64,000 bases of DNA from Diatrype stigma (Eukaryota > Ascomycota > Sordariomycetes > Xylariales > Diatrypaceae), in assembly GCA_022225965.2 (NCBI GenBank), contig JAKJXP020000030.1, positions 1 through 64,000 on the forward strand. Reading direction: 5' to 3'. The notes under the pieces are model-generated. The model searched no databases, had not been told where the DNA came from, and worked only from the letters and a program-made list of their open reading frames with translations. Below are positions 11,801 to 21,076 of this stretch, piece by piece (the first letter of the stretch is position 1; each line of letters starts with the position of its first letter). Both the position numbers and the translations under genes were made by a program.

Positions 11801-14800
11801 GAGCTTGAACATCCACCCGCGGGAACTTGGTGACTAGCTCGCAAACCGTTCGACCGGCTTTGGGAAGTCCCAGCAATTCACCCATGCGTGGGGGGTCCAA
11901 GTCAAAGTAGCTGCTCCAGGGAACATCGATCCGCTCAGCCTTGGCGACTATGTCGCGGGAACACCGAGGAAATTGTCGCAATGGTGTCATCGTCGGCCAC
12001 ATCCTTTTCTCTGCCATTTTGCACAGGTCTAAGGCCGTCTTGCACACACTGGCCCATCCCTTTTGAAGAGTGATCTCGAAGATTGCTCGAAGGATACGGC
12101 CTGCAGACTGCGTGACGTAGACCATATCGGCCATTAGAGCCAGGCCATCAAGCTTGAGACGGGAAATATAGGCCTGTAGAAGGACGTTGATCTTGGCGTG
12201 CGGCTCTTCGATGCTCTCCTTGACTGGGATTGGGACTCTACCAAGTAGTTTTGCCAGTTCCAGCTTTTCATCTTGTCTAACAGGAATGTACTTGAACTCG
12301 GCACTGAGTGCGAATACTCGGAAGAGTTCAATGGTCGTGATCGAGGGCTGTATCAATTTGTTATAGGTATCCATGGACCCGTATGTGATATAGTAGTGCG
12401 ACGAGATCCGTCCAAGCTCCGTTGCCTTGAGCTTTCCAGTCTTCTCGTCATATGTGATGAGATTCGATTTCTTCAACACCATCGATGCAGAATGTATGAG
12501 ATCCACTCGTTTCTGTTCCAGGGCTTCGTCGTCTTCGTAGTCGGCACCGACGCTGTACAGTCCAGGCGAGCGGAGCATGCGAACGAAAAGATAGGTATAT
12601 CCTAGCCATTCCACCCCCTCATCTCTACTGCGAACATTGCCAAGGACGATCTCCGCGTTCAGATTGTCTACTAGCCTACTAGCAAATTGGCTTTCGATCG
12701 GTAGCTGTTGGTTGAGCAATGAGAGGTAATACTGCATCTCGGCTTGGGAGGTGATAATAATGCCTTCGCCATAGGTATCATACTGAGGCCGTCCAGCGCG
12801 ACCCAACATCTGGAGGACATCTTGGGGACTCAGTTCAACCCAACTACCCTTTTCAGGAGAGTATACTTGTGTCCCTTTGATGACGACTGTGTGAGCGGGC
12901 AGGTTGACACCCCAAGCTAGAGTAGCTGTACAGACCAGGACTTGGATGAGCCCGTTAGCAAAAAGATCCTCTACATCTGCTCGATCGATACGACTCATGC
13001 CAGCATGATGGATACCGAAACCATATGGCAAGACATCCTTAAGCTCGGTGTCAGTCGCTTGGCTTGCGGCTTCGTTCAAAGCCTCCCGAGAACCAGAATC
13101 ATGCTTTAGGATCTGGTTGATGGTCTCCATCTCAAGAGCCTTGTCTCGAATGTATCGCGCCGTCTTCGCCGTTTCCTTGCGGGAATGCACGAAGATGAGC
13201 ATCTGGTTGCGATGGGTGCCAACATGCTCGATGACCTTGTTATAGGTTATATCGTTCATGGTCTTCAGCTGTTTTATGGCCTTTTTGTCGGTGATACCTA
13301 TGAACTCTTGTCTGAGCGGACATGGACGGTAAGAAGCATCGAAATGGAATAGACCCTTTTGAGGATCGACTCGCAGGAAGCTAGCTACATCTCTGTAATT
13401 GGGTAGTGTAGCTGACAGTCCGACGAGCCTGACTGGGTCACCACTCTGCTCCGTCTTACGAATGGTCCTGCTGACGATGCTTTCAATGACCGGCCCACGG
13501 TCATCGTGCAGCAAGTGAATCTCGTCGATGATGATCAAGCGTACCAGGTTCGTATAAGTCAAGTCTGTGGCTTTTCTTGTTATGACATCCCATTTTTCCG
13601 GCGTCGTGACGATGATTTGAGTCTCCGTAATCTGTTGCTTGGTGAGCTGACGATCGCCAGTCAGTTCGGACACAGTGACACCGTAAGGCTTTAGTCTTGC
13701 TCCAAAGTTTCCGACTTGCTCTTGTACCAAGGCTTTCAAGGGGGCGATGTATACGATCTTGAAAGCATCCAGGTCGATATCTCCTGTTTGAGGATTCCGA
13801 TACTTTCCGAGCTCACGCAAGATCGTCAGCATAGCTACATTGGTCTTGCCACTACCCGTGGGCGCGCAAATCAACATGTTGCCATCGTCTTCGAACGCTG
13901 TCGGGTAGCATTTCGACTGGATCTTGTTCAGAGACTTTGCTGAGCTGAAAGGCACACGAGCCCACTCAGGCATCTCCGTAATTGGAATATTAAGGTCGTT
14001 TGGCTCATTGCGCTTCTTTGGGGCTGGGACGTGAATTTCTTCATATCCCTTGAATGTCCGTTTGGTCGAGCCTTCAGGTAGCCGTACTTTCGGGTTGGTC
14101 ATAAGATGATTGCCCTGGTCGAAGATAAGATTCTCCAGGTTGATGAGCTTCCGGGGCTGGAGACCGCCAACGAGTTGGCCTTCACCTCGCTCTGCCTTCG
14201 GAGCCTGAGTGAACGCCTCTGGCACATCGATATCCATTTTGATCTCCAACTTCTTCGCTCCATCACGCGTCTTCTTCCCACGAAGCTCATCGAGAATCCA
14301 CCTGACGCCTTCTGATGCCATTTCGCGCTCAATGACACCTCTATCCTCGTCATTGTCCGCTCTCGCGAGGCGTGTGAGCCAGACCACCTTTTCTCGGTTC
14401 TCGATGAGCTTCTGCACGATTTCGTGGTGCTCATAGTCGAACAGTTCCATTAAATCGTTCTCGATGTCCCGGAGCTGCTTCTCATCCCCGCCCTCCTCGT
14501 CGGGCTCTCCGGAAAGCGTGTGTAGCGCCTGCGCCGTTTTATCATGTTGCGTGTGTGCATCAGGATATAACTTTCCTATCTCTCTTTGAAGCCAATATGC
14601 GTCGATTTCGCGGGCCGGTATGTAGTTGGTTCCTTTCGATCCTCCTTTTTGTTTGTCTGTCACGGCATCGATTATCATCTGATCTTCATCAGGGGGCGCG
14701 GCCTCTCCCGTTTGGCCGTCAGGAGCACCGCCGGCAGCCGCGCGTTCGGCGACGCCGAGATCTTCCTCGTCATTTTCCTGGTCAGCTTCATCGTCAGATG

Positions 14801-15545
14801 ACTCGTCACGGACTTCATCGACCATAGGCGCTTCTCCATCCTCGTCATCCTCATCGAAAACGACTGCGACACCTTGGCGATCGTCTATTTCGGCATCGTC
14901 TTCACCGGCCTTGGCTCCAGCATTCATGTCCTCGTCGTCATCTTGCGCATCGTAATCGGTGATTTTCTTTCCGAGGTTGACCAAGTTGTTGAATTCCTTA
15001 GGATCAAGAGACGCGCCAAGCAGATCGTCCACCTCTTTCTTCTTGTCAAAGTCCTTCATGTCCTCATCCTTCAGGTATTCGAGAACAGCATCGGCAGCGC
15101 TCAGGACGACTTCCTGTGGCACGTCGCCTAGGTTGTTGGCAACTATATGTAGGATTAGATCATATGTTGCTCGTGTAGCGGGCGTACGTGGTCGGTATCT
15201 AAGGTCCTCGACTAATAAATCCGTCTGCCCTAGGATGCCGGTCTCTCGCATCTGTGACGGGTCGCCTTTTCGTTTCCGTTGCTCGCGGGCTAATATGTCC
15301 TGGCCTTCTTGGAGGCCGCCTCGCTCGATGTCAGGCATTCCCGTAGCCTTCTTGGGCTTAGGGGCTGTATCGCGTGCGACTCGTGAGCCCATGTCGTTTA
15401 TCCTCAGGCGGCCAGCGAGGGATTCCGGGTCGCCAGTTGCCTCGTCGGCTCGGCGCGTGACGAAGCGACGGTCCGCCTGGAGGACCAGGTTGGACATAGC
15501 CGAGTACTTGTACTGCGACACATCGCGGTAATGGTTGTCCCCCAT
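8823..15545 (-). CDS. brr2: Brr2, U5 snRNP Ski2-like RNA helicase
   Basis: Brr2 unwinds U4/U6 during spliceosome activation. The gene has two exons, 9421-15545 and 8823-9363, about 2221 aa. The 57-nt intron (9364-9420; GTATGT donor, CACTAAC branch, CTTAG acceptor) has no stop, so the frame runs through it; removing it restores NEFGITDIFGFMEAMNPEEN. The N-terminal cassette carries APTGSGKT (about 562), DEIH (about 675), GLSATLP and QMLGRAGRP (about 917). The C-terminal cassette has APTGSGKT (about 1412) and DELH (about 1517), but GLSVSLA in place of SAT and QMFGKALNP in place of the GRAGRP motif, as in other Brr2 proteins, where that cassette is regulatory. Two Sec63-like units follow the cassettes. 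The protein ends in an acidic tail. The start ATG at 15545 begins MGDNHYRDVSQYKYS. Confidence 0.97.
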   Translation of the reverse strand: MGDNHYRDVSQYKYSAMSNLVLQADRRFVTRRADEATGDPESLAGRLRINDMGSRVARDTAPKPKKATGMPDIERGGLQEGQDILAREQRKRKGDPSQMRETGILGQTDLLVEDLRYRPRTPATRATYDLILHIVANNLGDVPQEVVLSAADAVLEYLKDEDMKDFDKKKEVDDLLGASLDPKEFNNLVNLGKKITDYDAQDDDEDMNAGAKAGEDDAEIDDRQGVAVVFDEDDEDGEAPMVDEVRDESSDDEADQENDEEDLGVAERAAAGGAPDGQTGEAAPPDEDQMIIDAVTDKQKGGSKGTNYIPAREIDAYWLQREIGKLYPDAHTQHDKTAQALHTLSGEPDEEGGDEKQLRDIENDLMELFDYEHHEIVQKLIENREKVVWLTRLARADNDEDRGVIEREMASEGVRWILDELRGKKTRDGAKKLEIKMDIDVPEAFTQAPKAERGEGQLVGGLQPRKLINLENLIFDQGNHLMTNPKVRLPEGSTKRTFKGYEEIHVPAPKKRNEPNDLNIPITEMPEWARVPFSSAKSLNKIQSKCYPTAFEDDGNMLICAPTGSGKTNVAMLTILRELGKYRNPQTGDIDLDAFKIVYIAPLKALVQEQVGNFGARLKPYGVTVSELTGDRQLTKQQITETQIIVTTPEKWDVITRKATDLTYTNLVRLIIIDEIHLLHDDRGPVIESIVSRTIRKTEQSGDPVRLVGLSATLPNYRDVASFLRVDPQKGLFHFDASYRPCPLRQEFIGITDKKAIKQLKTMNDITYNKVIEHVGTHRNQMLIFVHSRKETAKTARYIRDKALEMETINQILKHDSGSREALNEAASQATDTELKDVLPYGFGIHHAGMSRIDRADVEDLFANGLIQVLVCTATLAWGVNLPAHTVVIKGTQVYSPEKGSWVELSPQDVLQMLGRAGRPQYDTYGEGIIITSQAEMQYYLSLLNQQLPIESQFASRLVDNLNAEIVLGNVRSRDEGVEWLGYTYLFVRMLRSPGLYSVGADYEDDEALEQKRVDLIHSASMVLKKSNLITYDEKTGKLKATELGRISSHYYITYGSMDTYNKLIQPSITTIELFRVFALSAEFKYIPVRQDEKLELAKLLGRVPIPVKESIEEPHAKINVLLQAYISRLKLDGLALMADMVYVTQSAGRILRAIFEITLQKGWASVCKTALDLCKMAEKRMWPTMTPLRQFPRCSRDIVAKAERIDVPWSSYFDLDPPRMGELLGLPKAGRTVCELVTKFPRVDVQAQAQPMTRSMLRVELTITPNFQWDDEVHGSAENFWIMVEDCDGEDILFYDQFLLRKDYAISESNEHVVDFTVPITDPMPPNYFISVVSDRWMHSETRLPISFQKLILPEKFPPHTQLLDLQPLSVAALKAKDYSNLYEGWTYFNKIQTQTFNSLYTTDENVFIGAPTGSGKTVCAEFALLRHWSKPEIGRAVYIAPFQEIVDIRYQDWQKRLSHLRGGKEIVKLTGETATDLKLLEKGDLILATPTQWDVLSRQWQRRKNILTVELFIADELHLLGGQQGYIYEIIVSRMHYIRTTAELSMRIVGLSVSLANASDISGWIDAKKKDTYNFSPHVRPVPLDLRIQPFSIPHFPSLMLAMAKPTYLAITETSPDQPALVFVPSRKQTRATARDILAACLADDDEDRFLHVDVEQLRPLLERVHEEALAEALSHGVGYYHEALSQSDKRIVLHLYNQGAIQVLVASRDVCWELDCTAHLVVVMGTQYFEGREHRYVDYPLSEVLQMFGKALNPARDERKARGVLMVPTVKREYFKKFLIEALPVESHLHNFVHDAFVTEISTKMIESAEDAINWTTFTYFYRRLLANPSYYSLPSLTQDALSAYLSDLVETTLKELTESKIVDFDEDDGSVAPQNAAMIAAYYNISYITMQTFLLSLTSRTKLKGILEIVTSATEFEAIQIRRHEDNLLRRIYDRIPVKMTDAAYDSPHFKAFVLLQAHFSRMQLPIDLAKDQEVIISKVLSLLSATVDVLSSDGHLNAMNAMEMSQMVVQAMWDRDSPLKQIPHFTPEVVKVANEFGYVLSSFHDIIQNTNLQRLSITDIFGFMEAMNPEENPDYAKLVERLGLTQSQLAQAAAFTNNKYPDITLEFDVLEEDSIRAGEPAYLNVRIEREIEEDEVVDTTVHAPFYPVKKVENWWLVVGEESTKTLLAIKRVTIPSRQLQTRLEYTVPTAGKHDLKLFLMSDSYVGVDQEPAFSVTAAEGMDVDDEEEEDEEEEE

Positions 15546-16683
15546 CTTCGCGGTGGGATGTCCTTGTGTATGGGGAATTCGGTAGTGATGTGGGAGTGTT
15601 GAAGGAAGCCTATGCTCTTATCCAAAGACCATGCCGATGTGGTCACGAAAAACGGCGGCGAAGTCGTGACGCCTGCCTGATCTTCTGGCAATGTTCGCTT
15701 ATAACGTATGAATAAAGATGGCGCCTGGACTTGATTGTCGAGAATATGTTGATTAGTAACTAGATAGTGCTTCTGAAATAGTTCGATAGACAGAACTATG
15801 CTCTGCTCTTTGCGCGTCTCTATAATAGTGTTTGTATTGTCGTAAACTCCCCCGCCGCCAATTGGATCTTCAATGTTGATGATGGCAGATGGCAAAAAAT
15901 TCGAGTGCATCTATATAATAGTCTACCAGCCACAGTCCAAAACGCCTAGTCAGCTAGTGCACCAAAGCTGTCACTACTGACCTGCTAACTACCTACATAT
16001 ACCTACTGTAGGTATGCCACTAACAGGTGGTGGTTAGGTACCTATAGTAGTTAGGTAGGTCCAGCGTAGCTTGACATACATACAAGTATGTATACCTAGA
16101 CACTTACTTGACTGTAAGGTCACTCACTGGTTTTCGTTTGTAATTGGATCCTGCCTGGTGATAATCGGGATGGTATTCCGAACAATTATGTCCCAGAATT
16201 GAGCTCTGATGTAGGTACTTTGTATATCACAATAACATCCGCTAGAAAAGCAATATGGTGGTAGCATAAAGTGCAAGGTTCTCTGTATTCGTCGTGCGAG
16301 GTATGTATGTAGTTATTTACAGCTCGATAAGGTGTAAACAAACGGCAATTGCAATCAACGCCTACGCATCTTGTAATTACCTCCTACGGATGCGCCTGCT
16401 TCAACCCGTAAAGTGTGTTGGTGCCTTGTACTTAACGTCAACAAGCACAGGAACGATTGGCAGGTGCCTGCCTACACAATTCATCGCTACCTTGGGTTCA
16501 GTTCTGAACCACTGAGGACCGTGCAGCCGAAGCGCACACCGACAGCAGCAACAACGTTGAGACTTACAACTACTACTTTCATCACCATCATCATAAGCCA
16601 ACTAGCCAATCAGCCAAGGCCCTAATTTTGAGATAGGGAGAGGAAGAGAAAGAGAGAGAGAGGCGGAGGCAACATCATCCACC
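15546..16683. other. Divergent promoter region, BRR2 / coiled-coil gene
   Basis: The gap is 1.1 kb between two divergent starts. A dense cluster of CTACCTA/TAGGTA motifs at 15988-16061 and polypurine tracts just before 16684 are visible. No gene is supported; the 168-aa frame at 15404-15910 is antisense overlap with no family resemblance. Confidence 0.7.
15988..16061. repeat. TACCTA/TAGGTA palindrome cluster
   Basis: The stretch contains CTACCTACATATACCTAC, GTAGGTATG, TTAGGTACCTATAG and TTAGGTAGGTC within 74 bases. The same hexamers on both strands recur in most intergenic spaces of this window. Confidence 0.8.
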
Positions 16684-18552
16684 ATGGCCTCATCATCAGC
16701 ATCATCCTCCCACACCTCACGGCGCTCCATGTCCTCACCCGTCAAGGACCTCGACGACAAGGAGTTCCGGGAGCGGGTGCTGTTCGCGCTGCGGCACCAG
16801 ATCCGGCCCGCGGATGAGGTCGACGCGGTGCGCCGGGTGATGGCGCGCAACCTGGCCGAGAACCTGGGGATGAACCTGGACAACGACAAGGATGACGGCA
16901 AAGGCAGCAGCAGCAAGGGCCCGCTACTCGCGAGCCCGCTGGCGCTCGTCGACGCCGACCTTGTGCTGCCGTCGCCGCCACCACCGTCCGCCGCGGACCT
17001 GTCCCCGCTGCAGCGGGAGTTCGTCGAGGCGGTGCGGACCAACGTCGAGCTACGGGCCGACTTCGCCCAGGCGCGGGAGGAGCTCCTAGCAGCGGAGCAG
17101 CAGCAGCAGCAGCAGAAAGAAGAGGACGAAGAAGAAGAAGAAGACGACGAGACGACCGAGGCGCTCGAGGCGGAGCTCCTCCAGCTGCAGCTGCGGCAGG
17201 CCGGCCTGCAGGAGGAGATCGGCCGGTACCAGGTGGCGCTCCGGCACATGGAGCGGCTGGGGCAGCAGCCGGCCGCGCAGCCCGGCTTCCTGGACCCGGA
17301 GACCATGTTCCGGGAGGCGGGGTGCGACCCGCTGCCGGAGATGCCGCGCGAGCTGATGGACAGCTTCACGATCGACCGGGGCGCGTCGGAGGCGCGGGCG
17401 CAGGCGCTGTTCCAGCGGCTGAAGAAGGAGAGCGTGCGGCAGAAGCTCGTCGCGCAGCAGCAGGAGCGGCGCGCCGACGAGGCGCGGGCGCGGAACCCGT
17501 CTCTCGATCCGGCCAGCGCGGCGGCGGCGCCACCCGAGGTCCAGCTGCGCGCGCTCGGCGCCGTCAAGGACCACCTGATCGGCTGGATCGAGACGCACCT
17601 GAGTATCGCGGGCGGAGACGGCGACGAGGACGGCGAGGACGAGCCGAGCTTCGTTGCCGAGTCGCCCGAGAAGAAGCAGCAGCAAGGAGAGTCGCCGCGA
17701 AAACAGGCAGAGAAGAACCCCGCAGACGACGATAATGACGACGAAGAATACGACTACGAAGCGCAATTGGCCGAGGTCCAGAGGGAGTACGACCGCCACG
17801 TAGAGCTGCGCAAGGAGGTGCTAGCCCTGCTCTCCTACCACGAGAAGATGACAGGCGAATGGTCGCAGATCTTGAAGAAGGACCAACGGGAGCAGGAGCA
17901 GAAGACCGGGAACAAGAGCCAAGACGACGAGCCAGTCCCTCGCCCACCTCCCACCACCAACGCGTCCCTGATCACGCCCTACGTGGAGAAGCTGCAGGCC
18001 ATCGCGCGCGAGCAGAAGGGGCTCGCGCAGGAGAAGTCGCACATCAACGCGACGCTGGCGCGGCACCAGCAGGAGACGCGGGAGATGCTCAGCCACCTGG
18101 CCGAGGAGAGCCAGCTGCTCGCGCGGTTCCCCAGCGCCGCCCGGGGCAGGACGCCCGAGGTACCGTCGTCCTCATCGGCGTCGGCGTCGGCGGACTTCGG
18201 CGAGGCAATATCCGCGGCGAAGGAGACCAGCGGCAGCCTCGCGACCCAGCTGGAGCCGTGGCTCCTCGCCGCCGACGCGGCCAAGCTCGCCACGCTCGAG
18301 ACCGTGGCCGAGAAGGTCGAGGAGGGCCAGATGGCCGTCGACGAGGCGATGGCCGCGCTCGACGAGGCGCGCAAACTGCTGAACAGAGAGGAAGAAGGAG
18401 AGGGGGATGGCAGTGTCGATGGCGAGGAGGCGACGGGAGGAGAGGGGCTTTCTTCGAGAGCGCGGAATGTCTCGACGGGTACGGGCGCTGGTGAGGGGGG
18501 CAAGAGTATCTACGCGAAGCTCGATGGCAACCTTGGCTTGATCAATGAGTGA
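16684..18552 (+). CDS. Coiled-coil protein of unknown function
   Basis: A single-exon frame encodes 622 aa from an ATG in good context (CACCATGGCC). I do not recognise the family. The N-terminus has a compact charged segment (DLDDKEFRERVLFALRHQI, then ADEVDAVRRVMARNLAENLG) that could be a folded helical domain. A Gln tract runs into an acidic tract near 140-155. Long heptad-like helices cover about 158-185 and 365-460 (EYDRHVELRKEVLALLSYHEKM, MTGEWSQILKK, SHINATLARHQQETREML). The C-terminal third has more Ala-rich helices. The layout is compatible with a structural or tethering protein, for example at kinetochores or the cytoskeleton, but that is inference. Codon use is very GC-rich, with nearly all third positions G or C, unlike NPL4 or BRR2 nearby. 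Long frames on the opposite strand are shadows of this composition. Confidence 0.8.
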   Translation: MASSSASSSHTSRRSMSSPVKDLDDKEFRERVLFALRHQIRPADEVDAVRRVMARNLAENLGMNLDNDKDDGKGSSSKGPLLASPLALVDADLVLPSPPPPSAADLSPLQREFVEAVRTNVELRADFAQAREELLAAEQQQQQQKEEDEEEEEDDETTEALEAELLQLQLRQAGLQEEIGRYQVALRHMERLGQQPAAQPGFLDPETMFREAGCDPLPEMPRELMDSFTIDRGASEARAQALFQRLKKESVRQKLVAQQQERRADEARARNPSLDPASAAAAPPEVQLRALGAVKDHLIGWIETHLSIAGGDGDEDGEDEPSFVAESPEKKQQQGESPRKQAEKNPADDDNDDEEYDYEAQLAEVQREYDRHVELRKEVLALLSYHEKMTGEWSQILKKDQREQEQKTGNKSQDDEPVPRPPPTTNASLITPYVEKLQAIAREQKGLAQEKSHINATLARHQQETREMLSHLAEESQLLARFPSAARGRTPEVPSSSSASASADFGEAISAAKETSGSLATQLEPWLLAADAAKLATLETVAEKVEEGQMAVDEAMAALDEARKLLNREEEGEGDGSVDGEEATGGEGLSSRARNVSTGTGAGEGGKSIYAKLDGNLGLINE

Positions 18553-18811
18553 ATATTATATTCCTCATACGACTGTAACGTTACGAACTGATGAGATGGC
18601 TCTCGCTCGGTTGGGGGCGATCAAGTATCAAATCAAATTTGCCTGGCATTGGCAGATTGCTGTTACTACTACTTCGTACATGTGCGTAGGTACATAGTGT
18701 AAAGTCTATAGCCCAATAGGTCATGAATGGTCACATTTTACACCCGCAACGCCGAAGCCCAACCTTTTACGCCCTGAATATGCAATAAAATTCTCTCCCA
18801 CACCGGCGCAC

Positions 18812-20159
18812 TCAGCCCTTGCCCGCTAGAATGTTCGATATCCTCAGGGCCAGGTCCAGAATAGAAAGGTGCTCATCGGCACCATCCACCAGCCGCTTGT
18901 CCACCTCGGAGAAAATCAACGTAATCTTGTTCTTGGCCAGGTCAGGGATCGTCTCGTCGTGGATGACTGCTTGGTATAACTAGGAACGGGGCCGTTAATC
19001 TCTTATGCCTATCACACTGGACGCGATGAGTTGATGAAGGCTTACCTGTGAAATGACTTGAGTAGCACTCCAACCATCGGCTACCATGTCCTCCACAACC
19101 TTCGCAATAGCCTGATACGTGGCGCCAGCGGATCTCGGTTGCATGGCCTTCTGGAGACTTTCTATGGTCTGGCCGGGTATCACGCCCGCGATCTCTTCTA
19201 TGATCTTCACGGTGACGGGCCTTACGTCGTCAATATCCATCTTATCCGCATCACCGTCACCGTCACCGTCCTCTTTCTCGATCGCCCCCACCAATCTTGC
19301 GGCGCTCTGCAGGAACGTAATGGCCTTTCTCAGATCGCCCTCGCTGCTCTTGATGAGAGCTTCCACGGCGCCATCCTCCATCGCCACGCCCTCCTTCTCG
19401 GCGATCTCCTCCAGCCTTTTCTTGGCATTGCCCTGATCCAAGCTCTTGAACCTGAACTTGCTGCAGCGACTAGCGAGCGGGTCAATGATACGTGTGACGT
19501 AGTTGCAGATAAGGCAGAACCGGGTAATCTTGCTGTAGGTCTCCATCGTGCGTCGGAGTGCGCTCTGGGCATCCTGGGTCATGCTGTCGGCTTCGTCGAG
19601 GACGATGATCTTGAAGGGCGGACATGGGTAGCGGGCCTTGTAGCCAGCAGGGGGGTTCGTGAGCTGCATACGCGCGAAGTCTTTGACCTTCTCTCGCACG
19701 ATGGAAATACCACGTTCGTCCGAGGCGTTGAGTTCGAGCACGCGGGACTTTATCATCTCGGGGCCGTACAGTTCTTTGGCCAGGGCGAGTATAGTCGATG
19801 TTTTTCCGGTTCCAGGCGGGCCATAGAAGAGCATGTGAGGTAACTATATAATCAACATCAGCAAGGGGCACCGGGGTTATCTGGGAGGGCGGAGAGAGCT
19901 CACGTTAGAGGCTTGTAGGGTGCGCTGTAGGACATTAACTGTGTGATCTTGGGCTGTGACATCGTTGAGAGTTTTTGGTCGGCTTGAAAGATCCGGTCAG
20001 TCCCTAAATTACTTGAAAATAAAGCTATACACAGCAAACGTACTATTTCTCAACCCAGGGTTGTTTTCTGGCACCCTGTTTGGCGTCTTCGGGCTTTGAA
20101 GCTGCAGCGCCGCTTGCTGCTGCTGCTTTGCGGGCCTTCAGGTCAAAGAAACTGGCCAT
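18812..20159 (-). CDS. rfc2: Rfc2, clamp-loader AAA+ subunit
   Basis: A small subunit of replication factor C, which loads PCNA at primer ends in replication and repair. Four exons join in phase: 20044-20159, 19904-19982, 19046-19843 and 18812-18979, about 386 aa. The start reads [17 protein letters not shown] and exon 1 ends WVEKY. Exon 3 carries Walker A ([12 protein letters not shown]), the [10 protein letters not shown] box, Walker B ([11 protein letters not shown]), sensor 1 ([26 protein letters not shown]) and the SRC motif. The order of motifs and the long N-terminal extension match yeast Rfc2/human RFC4. An acidic insert ([18 protein letters not shown]) of low complexity sits in the lid region. 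The last exon gives the collar-domain helix [20 protein letters not shown] and ends [10 protein letters not shown]. It is convergent with the coiled-coil gene, 259 nt apart. Confidence 0.96.
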
Positions 20160-20985
20160 TTCGAAGGCGCGGCTCTTGGTAGGATTGATTCCGGTTCAAT
20201 TGAATAGTCTGTTTTGGTAATTCGAAGGTCATTCAGCGTCGAGCCGGCACAATAGTCAATACACAGAGAAATGGTTGTCCGCTTTGATCGTCAATGTCGG
20301 AACTGCAGTAGCGAAATTCATAGACGCGTTTGAAGACGCGTTTGAATTCTGCCCCTCAATTAAACCTCAAAAGGGGAAGGCGGTAGCCCAGCTGCCCAGC
20401 TCTAGCCCAACTTGCCCAGCTCTACCTGGGTCGAGGCAGCTGTCAGGGGCTAACCCCAGCGCTACCGGCAGCCCCAGCAACCACCTGGAAGAATCAAGGC
20501 TAGTGCTCCGAGCAGTGTCCGAGGTCCCGAGGTCGTAACCCAACCTGTAACTGGATACGTACAATATACGTACAATACATGTAGTAGTTATAGGGTGATA
20601 TACTTTGCTTCAGACTTAACAGATGCTTCATATATATCCCATACCCATGACACACCCATTTAGGGATATACTAGAAGCGTTAATAGAGATGGCCCAGATA
20701 CGCTCTACTATACTCCGTAGACGGTGGCATCCACTCTTCTCTTTCACCCCAGGAGGCTTGCTTCAGGGGTTTGCTTAAAGGTGTGGTAAGAAACTACGTA
20801 GGGATCACATCGACGATAAGTTAATCATATGAGATACATCATGATCATTAGTTAAGTATTCATTTGTTGTTGTCGTGCTCCTTATTTTACACAAATTGTC
20901 CCGGCCATTAATAGAATGCTCCAACAGCCTGAATATGCAATCTACATAGTACAAGAAGAAATCTTAGCGTACGGCACTGTAGAGT

Positions 20986-21007
20986 GCAGCAGCAGCAGCA
21001 GCAGCAG
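20986..21007. repeat. (GCA)n microsatellite
   Basis: Seven uninterrupted GCA units lie just downstream of the membrane-hydrolase gene's stop. It is non-coding as annotated. Confidence 0.85.
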
Positions 21008-21029
21008 ATCCACGAGGCCTAGATTAGCT

Positions 21030-21071
21030 GATACCTACATAGGTAGGTAAGTACATATGTAGGTACCTACC
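21030..21071. repeat. TACCTA/TAGGTA cluster
   Basis: ATACCTACATAGGTAGGTAAG is followed by CATATGTAGGTACCTACC immediately before the stop codon of the membrane-hydrolase gene. It is the same motif family as at 15988. Confidence 0.8.
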
Positions 21072-21076
21072 CTGCC

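Larger units (their letters stand above)
20160..21076. other. Intergenic, RFC2 promoter and membrane-hydrolase 3' flank
   Basis: The gap contains CAGC/CCCAGC-rich sequence (20380-20480), a (GCA)n tract at 20986-21007 and a TAGGTA cluster at 21030-21071. The 87-aa frame at 20275-20538 has no support. Confidence 0.65.

Noticed and set aside
14959..15531. 190-aa plus-strand frame
   Set aside because: It is antisense to the BRR2 N-terminus; Arg/Ser-rich shadow sequence.
16602..17567. 321-aa minus-strand frame
   Set aside because: It is a compositional shadow of the GC-rich coiled-coil gene: Arg/Ser/Ala-only sequence with no motif.
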